Shown here: in pieces, positions 55,123 to 63,038 of the stretch | Position numbering within the stretch: the first letter of the stretch is position 1 | Layout of the letters: every line of letters begins with the position of its first letter | Assembly: GCF_005434945.1 (NCBI RefSeq) | Contig: NZ_SKCH01000007.1 | Span: 1-64,000 of the forward strand | From: Prescottella subtropica | GTDB taxonomy: Bacteria > Actinomycetota > Actinomycetes > Mycobacteriales > Mycobacteriaceae | Direction of reading: 5' to 3' | Length of the DNA stretch: 64,000 nt | Position numbers and translations under genes: made by a program | The notes under the pieces: generated by a model | Database searches by the model: none | What the model saw: the letters and a program-made list of their open reading frames with translations, nothing else | Told to the model about the DNA's origin: nothing

Positions 55123-57726
55123 ATGGTCGGTCTCTGGCCCGTCCTGGATCGTCGGGAGGCGTTCCGCGACGCAGAGGAGTTGCTCCGCGACGGCACGTCG
55201 TGCGGGGTGGTATTGGTCGGCACCGCCGGGGTCGGCAAGACGACGATGGCGCGGGAGTTGGTCGGTGCGCTCTCCGGCGACGCCCGCTGGATCGCCGGCA
55301 CCGAATCCACCCAGAACATCCCGTTGGGTGCGTTCGCGCCGCACCTGGCGCGCACCACGTCCCGTGATCCGGTGGTCGCGTTGCGGGCGGTGCGGGACGT
55401 GCTCGCCGAGGACGGACTCGCCGCCGACGGTGGTGTCGGGATCGTCGGGGTCGACGACGCCCACCTGCTCGACGACTTCTCCGCGGGACTGGTGCACCAG
55501 TTGGCGGTGGGCCGTGACGCCCGACTGGTGGTGACCGTGCGCAGCGGCGCCCCGGTGCCGGCGGCGATCGAGGCGCTGTGGAAGGACGGCCTGCTCACCC
55601 CGCTGGTGGTGCAGCCGTTCACCCGGGCCGAGATGGATCGGGAACTGGTGACGGTGCTGGGGGCGCCGGTCGAACGGTTCAGCGCCGACGCGCTGTGGGC
55701 GGAATCCGAGGGCAACCCGCTGTTCCTGCGGCACCTGGTCGAGAGCGCCCTCGACGGCGGCACCCTCCGCCGGTCCGGTGGTGTGTGGCAGTTGCGGGGC
55801 CGGCCGGGCGTGTCACCGGCGCTCGCGTCGCTGCTCGAATCCCGGTTCGCCCGCATCCCGAAGGATGTTCTCGGTGTCGTCGAATACCTGGCGTTCTGCG
55901 AACCGCTCGAACTCGAGGTGCTCGACGAACTCGTCGGCCGTCGGCCCATCGAGGACGCCGAACGTCTCGACCTGGTGCGGGTGCGGGACGTCGGTGACGC
56001 GCCGGTGGTGCGGCTCGCCCACCCGCTGTTCGGTGAGGTGGTGCGCGATCGGGCGGGCACCCTGGCCGCGCAGCGCATCAAACGGCGGCTGGTGGAGGTG
56101 CTGCGGGAGGCCCCCGACCCGGGGGTGGTGACGTCGATGCGGATAGCGGAACTGGCGATCGAGTCGGGTGTCGAACCGGATCCGGAACTGCTGGTGCGCG
56201 GTGCCGAGGATGCGATCGCGATGTGCAGCCTCGATCTGGGGGCGCGGCTCGCGACGGCGGCGGTGCGCCGCGGCGCCGGGTTCGGTGCGTCGTTCGCGCT
56301 GGGGCGGGCCCTGATGTGGCAGGGGCGGGGCGACGCCGCCGAGGACGTGTTCGCGGCCGTCGACCCGGACGAGTTGTGCGAGTACGACGTGGCCCGCTGG
56401 CTGCTGACCCGCGTCGCCAGCCTGTACCTCGAGGCGGGCCGGCCCCGCGAGGCCGTCGACCTGTTCGAGCGGGAACGCGGACGCATCACCGACCCGATGC
56501 TGCGGGTGTCGGTCGTCGCGCTGGACGCGGTGCTGCACCTGTACGACCGGAAACTTGCCGACGCGATCACCCTGGCGTGGCAGGTGCAGGCCGCCGAGGA
56601 GGCGCACCCGTGGGCGCGGGCGAGCGGAGTGTTCGCCGGCACCGCCGCACTCACCACCGCCGGTCGCGGGTTCGAGGTGGGTGCGCTCGCCGCGTCCGCG
56701 TGGGAGGCCATCGAACACGGCGACGGCCTGCTGCGCTTCCACATCGGCTACTTCGAGGTGCTGGCGTCGACGTTCGTCGGACGGCTGGGTGCCGCCGGCG
56801 ACACCGCCGCCCGCTACCGGGCGCTGGCGGCCGGCCAGCCGAACAGTGCGGCCCTCGCCGACGTCGCGTCCGGGGTGGTCAAACAGATGGGTGGACGACT
56901 GAACGAGGCGGCCGCCCATCTCACGGAGGCGCTGGCGGTCCTGGACCGGGACACGCGTTCGGAGTGGATGCTGCTGGCCGCGGTGAGCCTGTGCCAGGTG
57001 CGGGCCGCGCAGGGGCGCGCCGACGACGCCGCGGCCGCCGTCGCTGTCGCCGAACGGCATTCGGGGCCGGAACTGGCGTTCTTCGACCCGCTCGTCGACG
57101 TCGCGCGGGCCTGGGCGGCCGGCGCGGCGGGGGAGGTGTCCGCGGCGGTGCGGGCCGCGCGCCGCGGCGCCGAGCGGGCGGCGTCGGCCGGGCAGTTCAT
57201 GCTCGAGGTACTGGCGCTCGACGTGGCCACTACGTTCGGCGACTACGGGGCGGTGCCGCGGCTCGAGGAACTCGCGGTCCTCGTCGACGGCCCGTTCCCG
57301 GCGGCCGCCGCGGCCCGCGGCCGGGCCCTGGCCCGCTCGGACGGGCCCGCCCTGGACCGGATCGCGGCAGGATTCGAACGGGCCGGTGTCCTGCTGCTCG
57401 CCGCCGACACGTACGCGCAGGCCGCCACCGCGTACGCGCGGTCCCACGACCGGCGCGGCGAGCTCGCGGCCGCGGCCAAGGCGCACTGGCTGGCGTCGCA
57501 GTGCGACGACGCCCGCACCCCGGCACTCGCGAAGGCGGCCCGGCCGCTCCCGCTCACCGACCGGGAACGCGAGATCGCGGTGCTCGTCGGGCGCGGCCTG
57601 TCCAACAAGGACATCGCCCGGCGGCTGGTGCTGTCGGTGCGCACCGTCGAGGGGCACGTCTACCGGGCGTGCGAGAAGCTGTCGCTCAGCCACCGCAGCG
57701 ATCTGGCGAAACTCGTGCAGGTGTAG
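55123..57726 (+). CDS. LAL-type LuxR-family transcriptional regulator
   Basis: 867 residues, typical of large ATP-binding LuxR regulators. The N-terminal AAA/NACHT-like ATPase has Walker A LVGTAGVGKTTMARELV (about residues 30-46) and Walker B GIVGVDDAHLL. The middle (350-780) is helical, TPR-like. The C-terminal LuxR helix-turn-helix reads LTDREREIAVLVGRGLSNKD and RTVEGHVYRACEKL. Such proteins respond to sugars, antibiotics or developmental signals; the ligand is unknown. The last 41 bases overlap the end of the convergent GT87 gene, a possible target. Confidence 0.9.
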   Translation: MVGLWPVLDRREAFRDAEELLRDGTSCGVVLVGTAGVGKTTMARELVGALSGDARWIAGTESTQNIPLGAFAPHLARTTSRDPVVALRAVRDVLAEDGLAADGGVGIVGVDDAHLLDDFSAGLVHQLAVGRDARLVVTVRSGAPVPAAIEALWKDGLLTPLVVQPFTRAEMDRELVTVLGAPVERFSADALWAESEGNPLFLRHLVESALDGGTLRRSGGVWQLRGRPGVSPALASLLESRFARIPKDVLGVVEYLAFCEPLELEVLDELVGRRPIEDAERLDLVRVRDVGDAPVVRLAHPLFGEVVRDRAGTLAAQRIKRRLVEVLREAPDPGVVTSMRIAELAIESGVEPDPELLVRGAEDAIAMCSLDLGARLATAAVRRGAGFGASFALGRALMWQGRGDAAEDVFAAVDPDELCEYDVARWLLTRVASLYLEAGRPREAVDLFERERGRITDPMLRVSVVALDAVLHLYDRKLADAITLAWQVQAAEEAHPWARASGVFAGTAALTTAGRGFEVGALAASAWEAIEHGDGLLRFHIGYFEVLASTFVGRLGAAGDTAARYRALAAGQPNSAALADVASGVVKQMGGRLNEAAAHLTEALAVLDRDTRSEWMLLAAVSLCQVRAAQGRADDAAAAVAVAERHSGPELAFFDPLVDVARAWAAGAAGEVSAAVRAARRGAERAASAGQFMLEVLALDVATTFGDYGAVPRLEELAVLVDGPFPAAAAARGRALARSDGPALDRIAAGFERAGVLLLAADTYAQAATAYARSHDRRGELAAAAKAHWLASQCDDARTPALAKAARPLPLTDREREIAVLVGRGLSNKDIARRLVLSVRTVEGHVYRACEKLSLSHRSDLAKLVQV

Positions 57727-59038
57727 GTGCGGCGTCCAGCTTCCGGGTACACAGCAACCGGAAGGTGACGGCGACGGCCGCGGCGAACACCAGCAGATAG
57801 CAGCTCGAGTAGACCGGGACGAGCAACTGCGTCGACCAGTGCTGGTAGTGGCGGGGGAACGTGAACAGGCCGATCCCGATGGGGTGGGCGGTGCCGTGCA
57901 GGGGAGCACCGTCGGAGTAGTGCCACCACCACGAGAATGCGGGCACCGCGACCACCGCCGGTGCGAGCCGTCCGATGCGGGTGTCGGACGTGGCCGCGTG
58001 GTGCAGGGCGAGCACGAGCAGCGGCACGAACCACACCCAGTGGTGTCCCCACGAGAACGGGGACACGACAGCGGAATTCATGCCGGTCAGGACGACGGCG
58101 AGCAGCACGTGCCCGCGGCGGTGGGCGAGGGCCGCCGCGGCCAGGCCGAGCGCGGCCAGGACACCGGCGACGAGGATCCACATCCACGTCGGCGGCGCGA
58201 ACACGCCGGTCACCGGATCCTGGTAGTCGGTGGCGCCGTAGAAACGCAGGAGTTGGGCGAGCATCCCGTTCGCGGACTGGTTGCCCACCGCGTCGACGGG
58301 CCCGACCCGGCCGGCATGCACGACCCGGTCGGTCCAGTACGACCACGCGTCCGACGGCACGACCGCGAACCCGAGCGCGACGGTCGCGGCGAACGTGCAC
58401 CCGGTGGTGACGGCGGTGCGCCACTGCCGGACCGCCGCCAGATAGGCGAGGAAGAACAGGGGGGTGAGCTTGATACCGGCGGCGATGCCGGTGCCGACGC
58501 CGCGCAGCCGGGACCCGGCCGGACGGGTGAGATCCCACACCACCAGCAGCACCAGGAACACGTTGATCTGCCCGAACCAGATGGTGGAGCGGACCGGTTC
58601 GAGGGCCGTCGTCGCGACCGCGAGCAGCGTGCTCAGCAGCCACAGGCGCGGGCCGGATCGGTAGCCGAGGCTGCGGAAGGACACCGCGACCAGCGCGATC
58701 AGCGCCGCGAACGTCGCCGACCACCACATCAGGTTCGTCACCGTCTGCGACACCAGCGCGAACGGCGCGAACACGATCGCCGCGAACGGGGTGTAGGTGA
58801 ACTGCATCCCGAACAGGATCGCGTCGTCGTACAGGCCGGTGCGGTGCACGACCGCGTCGCCGCCGGCCCGGTAGATCGCCAGGTCCGCGAAATTCTCGAA
58901 CAAACCGTAGAACGGGTCGCCGATCGGCAGGGCGTAGACGTGCCACACGACGACGCAGACCGCCATCACCCCCGCCGCGACGAGTGCCGACGTGGCGATC
59001 GTCCGGCCCTGTTCGACGGATGGAGAAGTCGTGTGCAC
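57686..59038 (-). CDS. GT87-family polyprenyl-phosphate-dependent mannosyltransferase (PimE/MptC-like)
   Basis: 450 residues if started at GTG 59038 (VHTTSPSVEQGRTIATSAL). GTG 59125 is open too but lies in the palindromes at 59110-59147. About ten TM helices; the first outer loop has FENFADLAIYRAGGDAVVHR, where GT87 enzymes carry the catalytic Asp, and later FGQINVFLVLLVVWD and GIAAGIKLTPLFFLAYL, both characteristic. Relatives transfer mannose or arabinose from polyprenyl phosphate to PIMs or lipomannan in the periplasm. The precise acceptor is unknown. Confidence 0.85.
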   Translation of the reverse strand: MHTTSPSVEQGRTIATSALVAAGVMAVCVVVWHVYALPIGDPFYGLFENFADLAIYRAGGDAVVHRTGLYDDAILFGMQFTYTPFAAIVFAPFALVSQTVTNLMWWSATFAALIALVAVSFRSLGYRSGPRLWLLSTLLAVATTALEPVRSTIWFGQINVFLVLLVVWDLTRPAGSRLRGVGTGIAAGIKLTPLFFLAYLAAVRQWRTAVTTGCTFAATVALGFAVVPSDAWSYWTDRVVHAGRVGPVDAVGNQSANGMLAQLLRFYGATDYQDPVTGVFAPPTWMWILVAGVLAALGLAAAALAHRRGHVLLAVVLTGMNSAVVSPFSWGHHWVWFVPLLVLALHHAATSDTRIGRLAPAVVAVPAFSWWWHYSDGAPLHGTAHPIGIGLFTFPRHYQHWSTQLLVPVYSSCYLLVFAAAVAVTFRLLCTRKLDAAPTPARVSPDRCGG

Positions 59039-59109
59039 GGGCAACGACGCTACGGCACCGTGCGGTCGATTTCCGTCCACGCGATGGGAACGCGAGTTGC
59101 TCCGACGGG

Positions 59110-59147
59110 GTGAATACGTGTTCACTCGGTGGTGAACGCCCGTTCAC
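59110..59147. promoter_or_regulatory. Twin 16-bp operators upstream of the MFS-TetR operon
   Basis: GTGAATACGTGTTCAC (59110-59125) and GTGAACGCCCGTTCAC (59132-59147) are both palindromes of the form GTGAAy-N4-GTTCAC. Their centres are 22 bp apart, two helical turns, so two repressor dimers could bind on the same face. The TetR encoded by this operon is the obvious candidate ligand. The sites also cover the likely promoter of the divergent GT87 gene. Confidence 0.65.
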
Positions 59148-59212
59148 TCGCGGTGTTCCGGTGATGGCAGCGTGCGATCACCGACCGCGTCCCCAGGTTC
59201 GGAGATGATCGC

Positions 59213-60673
59213 TTGGCTTCCAGGCCGCCCGCCCGCCCCCGCCGCTCCAGTGCCCTCGTCACCGCCGTCCTGTGCCTGTGCGGCACGCTCGTCTCGCTGC
59301 AGCAGACCCTGGTGGTGCCGTTGCTGCCCGAGCTGGGGCCGATCCTCGGCGTCGGCACCGACAATGCGTTCTGGCTGGTCACCATCACACTGCTCACCGC
59401 GGCCGTCGCGACCCCGATCGTGTCCCGGCTCGCCGACATGGTCGGCAAGAAACGCATGATGATCGTGGCGATGTCGGTGATGGTCAGCGGCTCGCTGCTC
59501 GCCGCGATCGGCGGCTCGTTCCTCACGGTCCTGATCGGACGCGGCCTGCAGGGTTTCGCGTCGTCCCTCATCGCCGTCGGGATCGGCATCCTGCGCGACC
59601 AGTTGCCGCGGGAGAAGGTGCCCGCCGCCACCGCACTGATGAGCGCGACCCTCGGCCTGGGCAGCGCGACCGGGTTGCCGCTCGCCGGAGTCGTCTACGA
59701 CCATCTGGGCTGGCACGCGATCTTCTGGACGTCGGCGGGTGCCGGGCTGCTCCTGCTCGTGGCACTCGTGGTGGTCGTTCCGGAATCCGACGTCCGTGCG
59801 CCGGGACGTTTCGACATCGTCGGCGCCGTCGTCCTGTCGATCGCGCTCACCGCGCTGCTGCTGGGCATCTCCAAGGGTGGCATGTGGGGGTGGGGGAGCG
59901 GCCGCACCCTCGGCTCGTTCGCGCTGGCCGCCGTCGTGATCGCGATCTGGATTCCCTACCAGTTGCGGGTCACCGACCCGATGGTGAACCTGCGGACGTC
60001 GGTGCGACGGCCGGTGCTGCTCACCAACATCGCGTCGATGATCGTCGGCTTCGCGATGTTCGCGAATCTGCTCGCCACCACCCAGCAGTTGCAGATGCCG
60101 GAGATCACCGGCTACGGACTCGGGCTCAGTGCGATGGTCGCAGGCCTGTGCATGGTGCCGTCGAGCCTGGCGATGGTGGTGTTCTCGCCGCTGTCCGCGA
60201 AGATCACCACCCGGTTCGGGGCTCGGGTCACCCTGATCACCGGTGCACTCGTGCTCGCGGCCGCATACGTCGTCCGGGTCAGCTTCAACGACGCGCTCGT
60301 GCCGATCATCCTCGGCGCGATGGCCGTCAACGTCGGCACCGCCATCACCTATTCGGCGATGCCGATCCTCATCATGCAGTCGGTGCCGGTCGCCGAGACC
60401 GCCGCCTCCAACGGCCTGAACTCACTGGTCCGCTCGATCGGCACGTCCACGTCGAGTGCCGTGGTGACCGCACTGCTCACCGCGATGACCGTCGAGATCG
60501 CCGGGCAGCACTTCCCGACACTGGACGCGTTCCGCACCGTGTTCGCGATCGCGTGCGCGATGGCACTGCTCGCGGCCGCCGTCGCCTGGTTCATTCCCCG
60601 TACCGCCCGACCGGTGTCCGAGTCGGCGGTCGTCGAGGCGGCCGCCGAGGCACGCGCGGAGACGGTGGCGTGA
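59213..60673 (+). CDS. MFS multidrug exporter, DHA2 family (14 TM)
   Basis: 486 residues from TTG 59213, preceded by GGAG at 10-13 bases. Motif A-like GRLADMVGKKR (here RLADMVGKKRMMIV) follows TM2, and the antiporter-like motif C region is GLGSATGLPLAGVVYDHLGW. About 14 hydrophobic segments. DHA2 proteins expel drugs or dyes by proton antiport. The stop overlaps the tetR GTG, so transporter and regulator are coupled; the twin palindromes upstream suggest autoregulation. Confidence 0.9.
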   Translation: MASRPPARPRRSSALVTAVLCLCGTLVSLQQTLVVPLLPELGPILGVGTDNAFWLVTITLLTAAVATPIVSRLADMVGKKRMMIVAMSVMVSGSLLAAIGGSFLTVLIGRGLQGFASSLIAVGIGILRDQLPREKVPAATALMSATLGLGSATGLPLAGVVYDHLGWHAIFWTSAGAGLLLLVALVVVVPESDVRAPGRFDIVGAVVLSIALTALLLGISKGGMWGWGSGRTLGSFALAAVVIAIWIPYQLRVTDPMVNLRTSVRRPVLLTNIASMIVGFAMFANLLATTQQLQMPEITGYGLGLSAMVAGLCMVPSSLAMVVFSPLSAKITTRFGARVTLITGALVLAAAYVVRVSFNDALVPIILGAMAVNVGTAITYSAMPILIMQSVPVAETAASNGLNSLVRSIGTSTSSAVVTALLTAMTVEIAGQHFPTLDAFRTVFAIACAMALLAAAVAWFIPRTARPVSESAVVEAAAEARAETVA

Positions 60674-61230
60674 GCCCGCGCCGATCCACCCGGGACGCGA
60701 TCGTCGACGCCGCCCGGACACTGTTCGCAGAACGTGGCTACACGGCCACGACCATCAAGGACGTCGCCGAACTCGCCGGATATTCGCCGGCGATGGTGAT
60801 GAAGACGACCGGCAGCAAAGCCGAACTGTACGCGGCCGCGGCGCCCACGTTGCCGTCCGCGGCGGACGATTCGCACGTGTGCGAGGACGAAACCGTCGGC
60901 TACCGCCTGGTGCGCAACATCGTCGAACGCCGCGACTCCGGCGAATCGGAACCGTGGGTGATGATGCCGCTCCTCATCCACGAGGCGCCGGACCGGGATG
61001 CGGCCTCGGCCGACGCGCGCGAGCGATACGTGCGGGGGATCGCCGCCAAGATCGGCGACGAGACGGAGAGGAAACTGCCGACGCAGATGGTCGTCTCGGT
61101 GCTCCTCGGCCTGGCCGGCGGCCTGCGCACGGTCGGACTCCTGACACCGGACGACCTCGACGCCGACGACCTCGTCCGCCGCTACGGCGCCGTCGTGCAG
61201 TCCATCGTCGACGGAATCGGCGCGCGCTGA
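60670..61230 (+). CDS. TetR-family transcriptional regulator
   Basis: 186 residues. The N-terminal helix-turn-helix domain is clear: STRDAIVDAARTLFAERGYT then TTIKDVAELAGYSPAMVMKT. The ligand domain is not characteristic. Having the repressor as second gene of an exporter operon implies negative autoregulation through the sites at 59110-59147. Confidence 0.9.
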   Translation: MSPRRSTRDAIVDAARTLFAERGYTATTIKDVAELAGYSPAMVMKTTGSKAELYAAAAPTLPSAADDSHVCEDETVGYRLVRNIVERRDSGESEPWVMMPLLIHEAPDRDAASADARERYVRGIAAKIGDETERKLPTQMVVSVLLGLAGGLRTVGLLTPDDLDADDLVRRYGAVVQSIVDGIGAR

Positions 61231-61354
61231 ACAGGTTCCACTCAGTGGACATTTCCGTCGTCGTACAGACCAATCGGTGCGAACGAGTCGCCGGAACGTC
61301 CCGACGTTGCTACCGTCCGATCCGGATCGATACACCGTCGAGAAGGGTGCACGA

Positions 61355-62023
61355 ATGGGTAACGCGAAGCTGCGGTCGAGTGTTCAGCGTGTGATCGCGA
61401 GTGCAGTAGCAGCGGCGGGCATGACCGCCGGCCTCGTGATCGGAACCGGTTCGACCGCCGCTGCGGCGCCCGCGCTGCCACCACTGCCACCGATCGGATC
61501 CGCCGAGATCGCCGGCGCACTCGACCAGGTGTCGGGGGTGCTCACCACCGTCGGCGGGGCACTGGATTCCCTGCAGAACCTGGGGGCCGGCTCGAGTTCG
61601 GGCCTGCCGTTCGGCGGCCTCGGAAGCCTGGGCAGCCTCGGCCTCGGCGGCGTCGTCCGGCCCGCGTCGGGACCGATCACCACGTACTTCGGGGGCGGCC
61701 ACATGGGCATCGACATCGCGGCCCCGATGGGCGCGCCGATCCTCGCCGCCGGTAACGGCACCGTCATCAACTCCGGGCCCGCGTCCGGCTTCGGGCTGTG
61801 GATCCGCATCCGGCACGACGACGGCACCGTCACCACGTACGGCCACAACGACCGGAACCTCGTCTCGGTCGGGCAGCGGGTGACCGCCGGCCAGCGTATC
61901 GCCGACGTCGGCAGCCGCGGCAACTCGACCGGCCCGCACCTGCACTTCGAGGTGGACCTGCCCGGCGGCATCAAGACCGACCCCATCGCGTGGCTCGTGA
62001 CGCACGGGGTGCTGATGTTCTGA
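61355..62023 (+). CDS. Secreted M23-family metallopeptidase
   Basis: 222 residues from ATG 61355, with GAGAAGGG upstream. Signal peptide (VIASAVAAAGMTAGLVIG, cleavage after TAAAA). A Gly/Leu/Ser linker (GGLGSLGSLGLGG, about 87-100) precedes the LytM domain, with zinc ligands in GGGHMGIDIAAP (HxxxD) and GPHLHFEVDLPGG (HxH). The other conserved His is in TTYGHNDRNL. It should cut peptidoglycan cross-bridges or act as a murein hydrolase activator. It lacks LysM or coiled-coil parts. Confidence 0.92.
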   Translation: MGNAKLRSSVQRVIASAVAAAGMTAGLVIGTGSTAAAAPALPPLPPIGSAEIAGALDQVSGVLTTVGGALDSLQNLGAGSSSGLPFGGLGSLGSLGLGGVVRPASGPITTYFGGGHMGIDIAAPMGAPILAAGNGTVINSGPASGFGLWIRIRHDDGTVTTYGHNDRNLVSVGQRVTAGQRIADVGSRGNSTGPHLHFEVDLPGGIKTDPIAWLVTHGVLMF

Positions 62024-62056
62024 CCGGGCAGGTCCGGATGCGGGGGAGTCGGAGGC

Positions 62057-62422
62057 TCAGTCGGAGAGCACGGCGTCGGCCTCGATCTCGATCAGCAGGT
62101 CGGCGTCGATGAGCGCGCTCACCTCGAGAATCGTGGTGGCCGGGCGGATCTCGCCGAACACCTCACCGTGCGCGCGGGCCGCCTCCTCCCATGTGGACAT
62201 GTCCCGCAGGTACATCCGGGTGCGGATGACGTCGGTCAGCGACGCCCCCGCCTCGGTGAGGGACGCGGCGATCGTGGCGAGCGCCCCGCGGGTCTGCTCC
62301 TCGAGCGTCGCGCCGGGAGAGGTGGTGCCGGACACCGCGACCTGGTTGCCGATCCGCACCGCGCGCGAATAGCCGATCTTCGGCTCCCACTCGGAGCCGG
62401 ACGAGATGTTCTGTCGAGTCAT
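62057..62422 (-). CDS. RidA-family (YjgF/YER057c/UK114) protein
   Basis: 121 residues from ATG 62422 (MTRQNISSGSEWEPKIGYSR). Conserved RVGNQVAVSGTTSP-like segment, VIRTRMYLRD with the substrate-binding Arg, and IEIEADAVL at the end. RidA proteins hydrolyse reactive enamine/imine intermediates. The GYSRAV start is typical of a Rid subgroup distinct from classical RidA, so the true substrate may differ. Confidence 0.9.
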   Translation of the reverse strand: MTRQNISSGSEWEPKIGYSRAVRIGNQVAVSGTTSPGATLEEQTRGALATIAASLTEAGASLTDVIRTRMYLRDMSTWEEAARAHGEVFGEIRPATTILEVSALIDADLLIEIEADAVLSD

Positions 62423-62519
62423 GGGCGAGATTGTCTCAGGCGCACGGGGAACGGCTTCGGCGGCGGTCGGTGGTGGGACACCTGTTGACACGGATTCGCA
62501 CACGTGTTCGACTGTGGGC

Positions 62520-63038
62520 ATGAGGTGGCAGGGGCAGGCACTCGGGGTCGACGACGGCACGCTCCCGGAGCCGGCGCGGGCCGGGCTCATGCGCAGTGTC
62601 CGGATGCCGGAGTTCGTCGGCGTCACGTTCCACGAGGTGCTGTGCACGAGTGCTCTCGAGCGGGTGCCGGAGGGGTCGGCGCTGCCGTTCCGCTTCGGCG
62701 TCACCACGTTTCGCGACTGCCCGGGCGATGCCGCCGGTCAGCTCGTGGTCGCAGCGAACGTGGCCGCGGTCCTGCAGCGGGAGCTGGCCCGCCGGTCGTG
62801 GAATCGGGAGCACGTCGTGCTGGGCGCCGACACCGACCCGTACCAGCGGGCCGAGGGCCACTACCGGTTGATGCCGGCGATCATCGGCGCCCTCACCGAG
62901 TCGCGCACCCCGTTCACGATCCTGACGAAAAGCGCACTGCTGCAGCGGGATCTGCCGCTGCTCCGGCAGGCGGCCGAGACGGTCCCGGTCGGGATCGGGG
63001 CGTCTCCCAGTACGGTCCGCGCAGCAACCGCTTGCTGA
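62520..63038 (+). pseudogene. Remnant of a radical SAM protein (Rv2578c/SplB-like) without its cluster motif
   Basis: 172 codons from ATG 62520. The N-terminus (FVGVTFHEVLCTSALERVPE), NVAAVLQRELARRSW, VVLGADTDPYQRAEGHYRLM and FTILTKSALLQRDLP match the Rv2578c family closely. Between LPFRFGVTTFRDC and QLVVAANVAAVL, however, about 25 residues including the CxxxCxxC iron-sulfur motif are missing in frame. After VPVGIG the reading frame becomes unrelated and stops, so the C-terminal half is gone. Without the cluster the protein cannot do radical SAM chemistry. The break point lies against the 3' end of an acyl-CoA synthetase gene. Confidence 0.8.

Noticed and set aside
61420-61460. CGGAACCGGTTCGA as a further KstR-like site
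   Set aside because: It lies inside the M23 signal-peptide coding region and lacks the outer T of the consensus.
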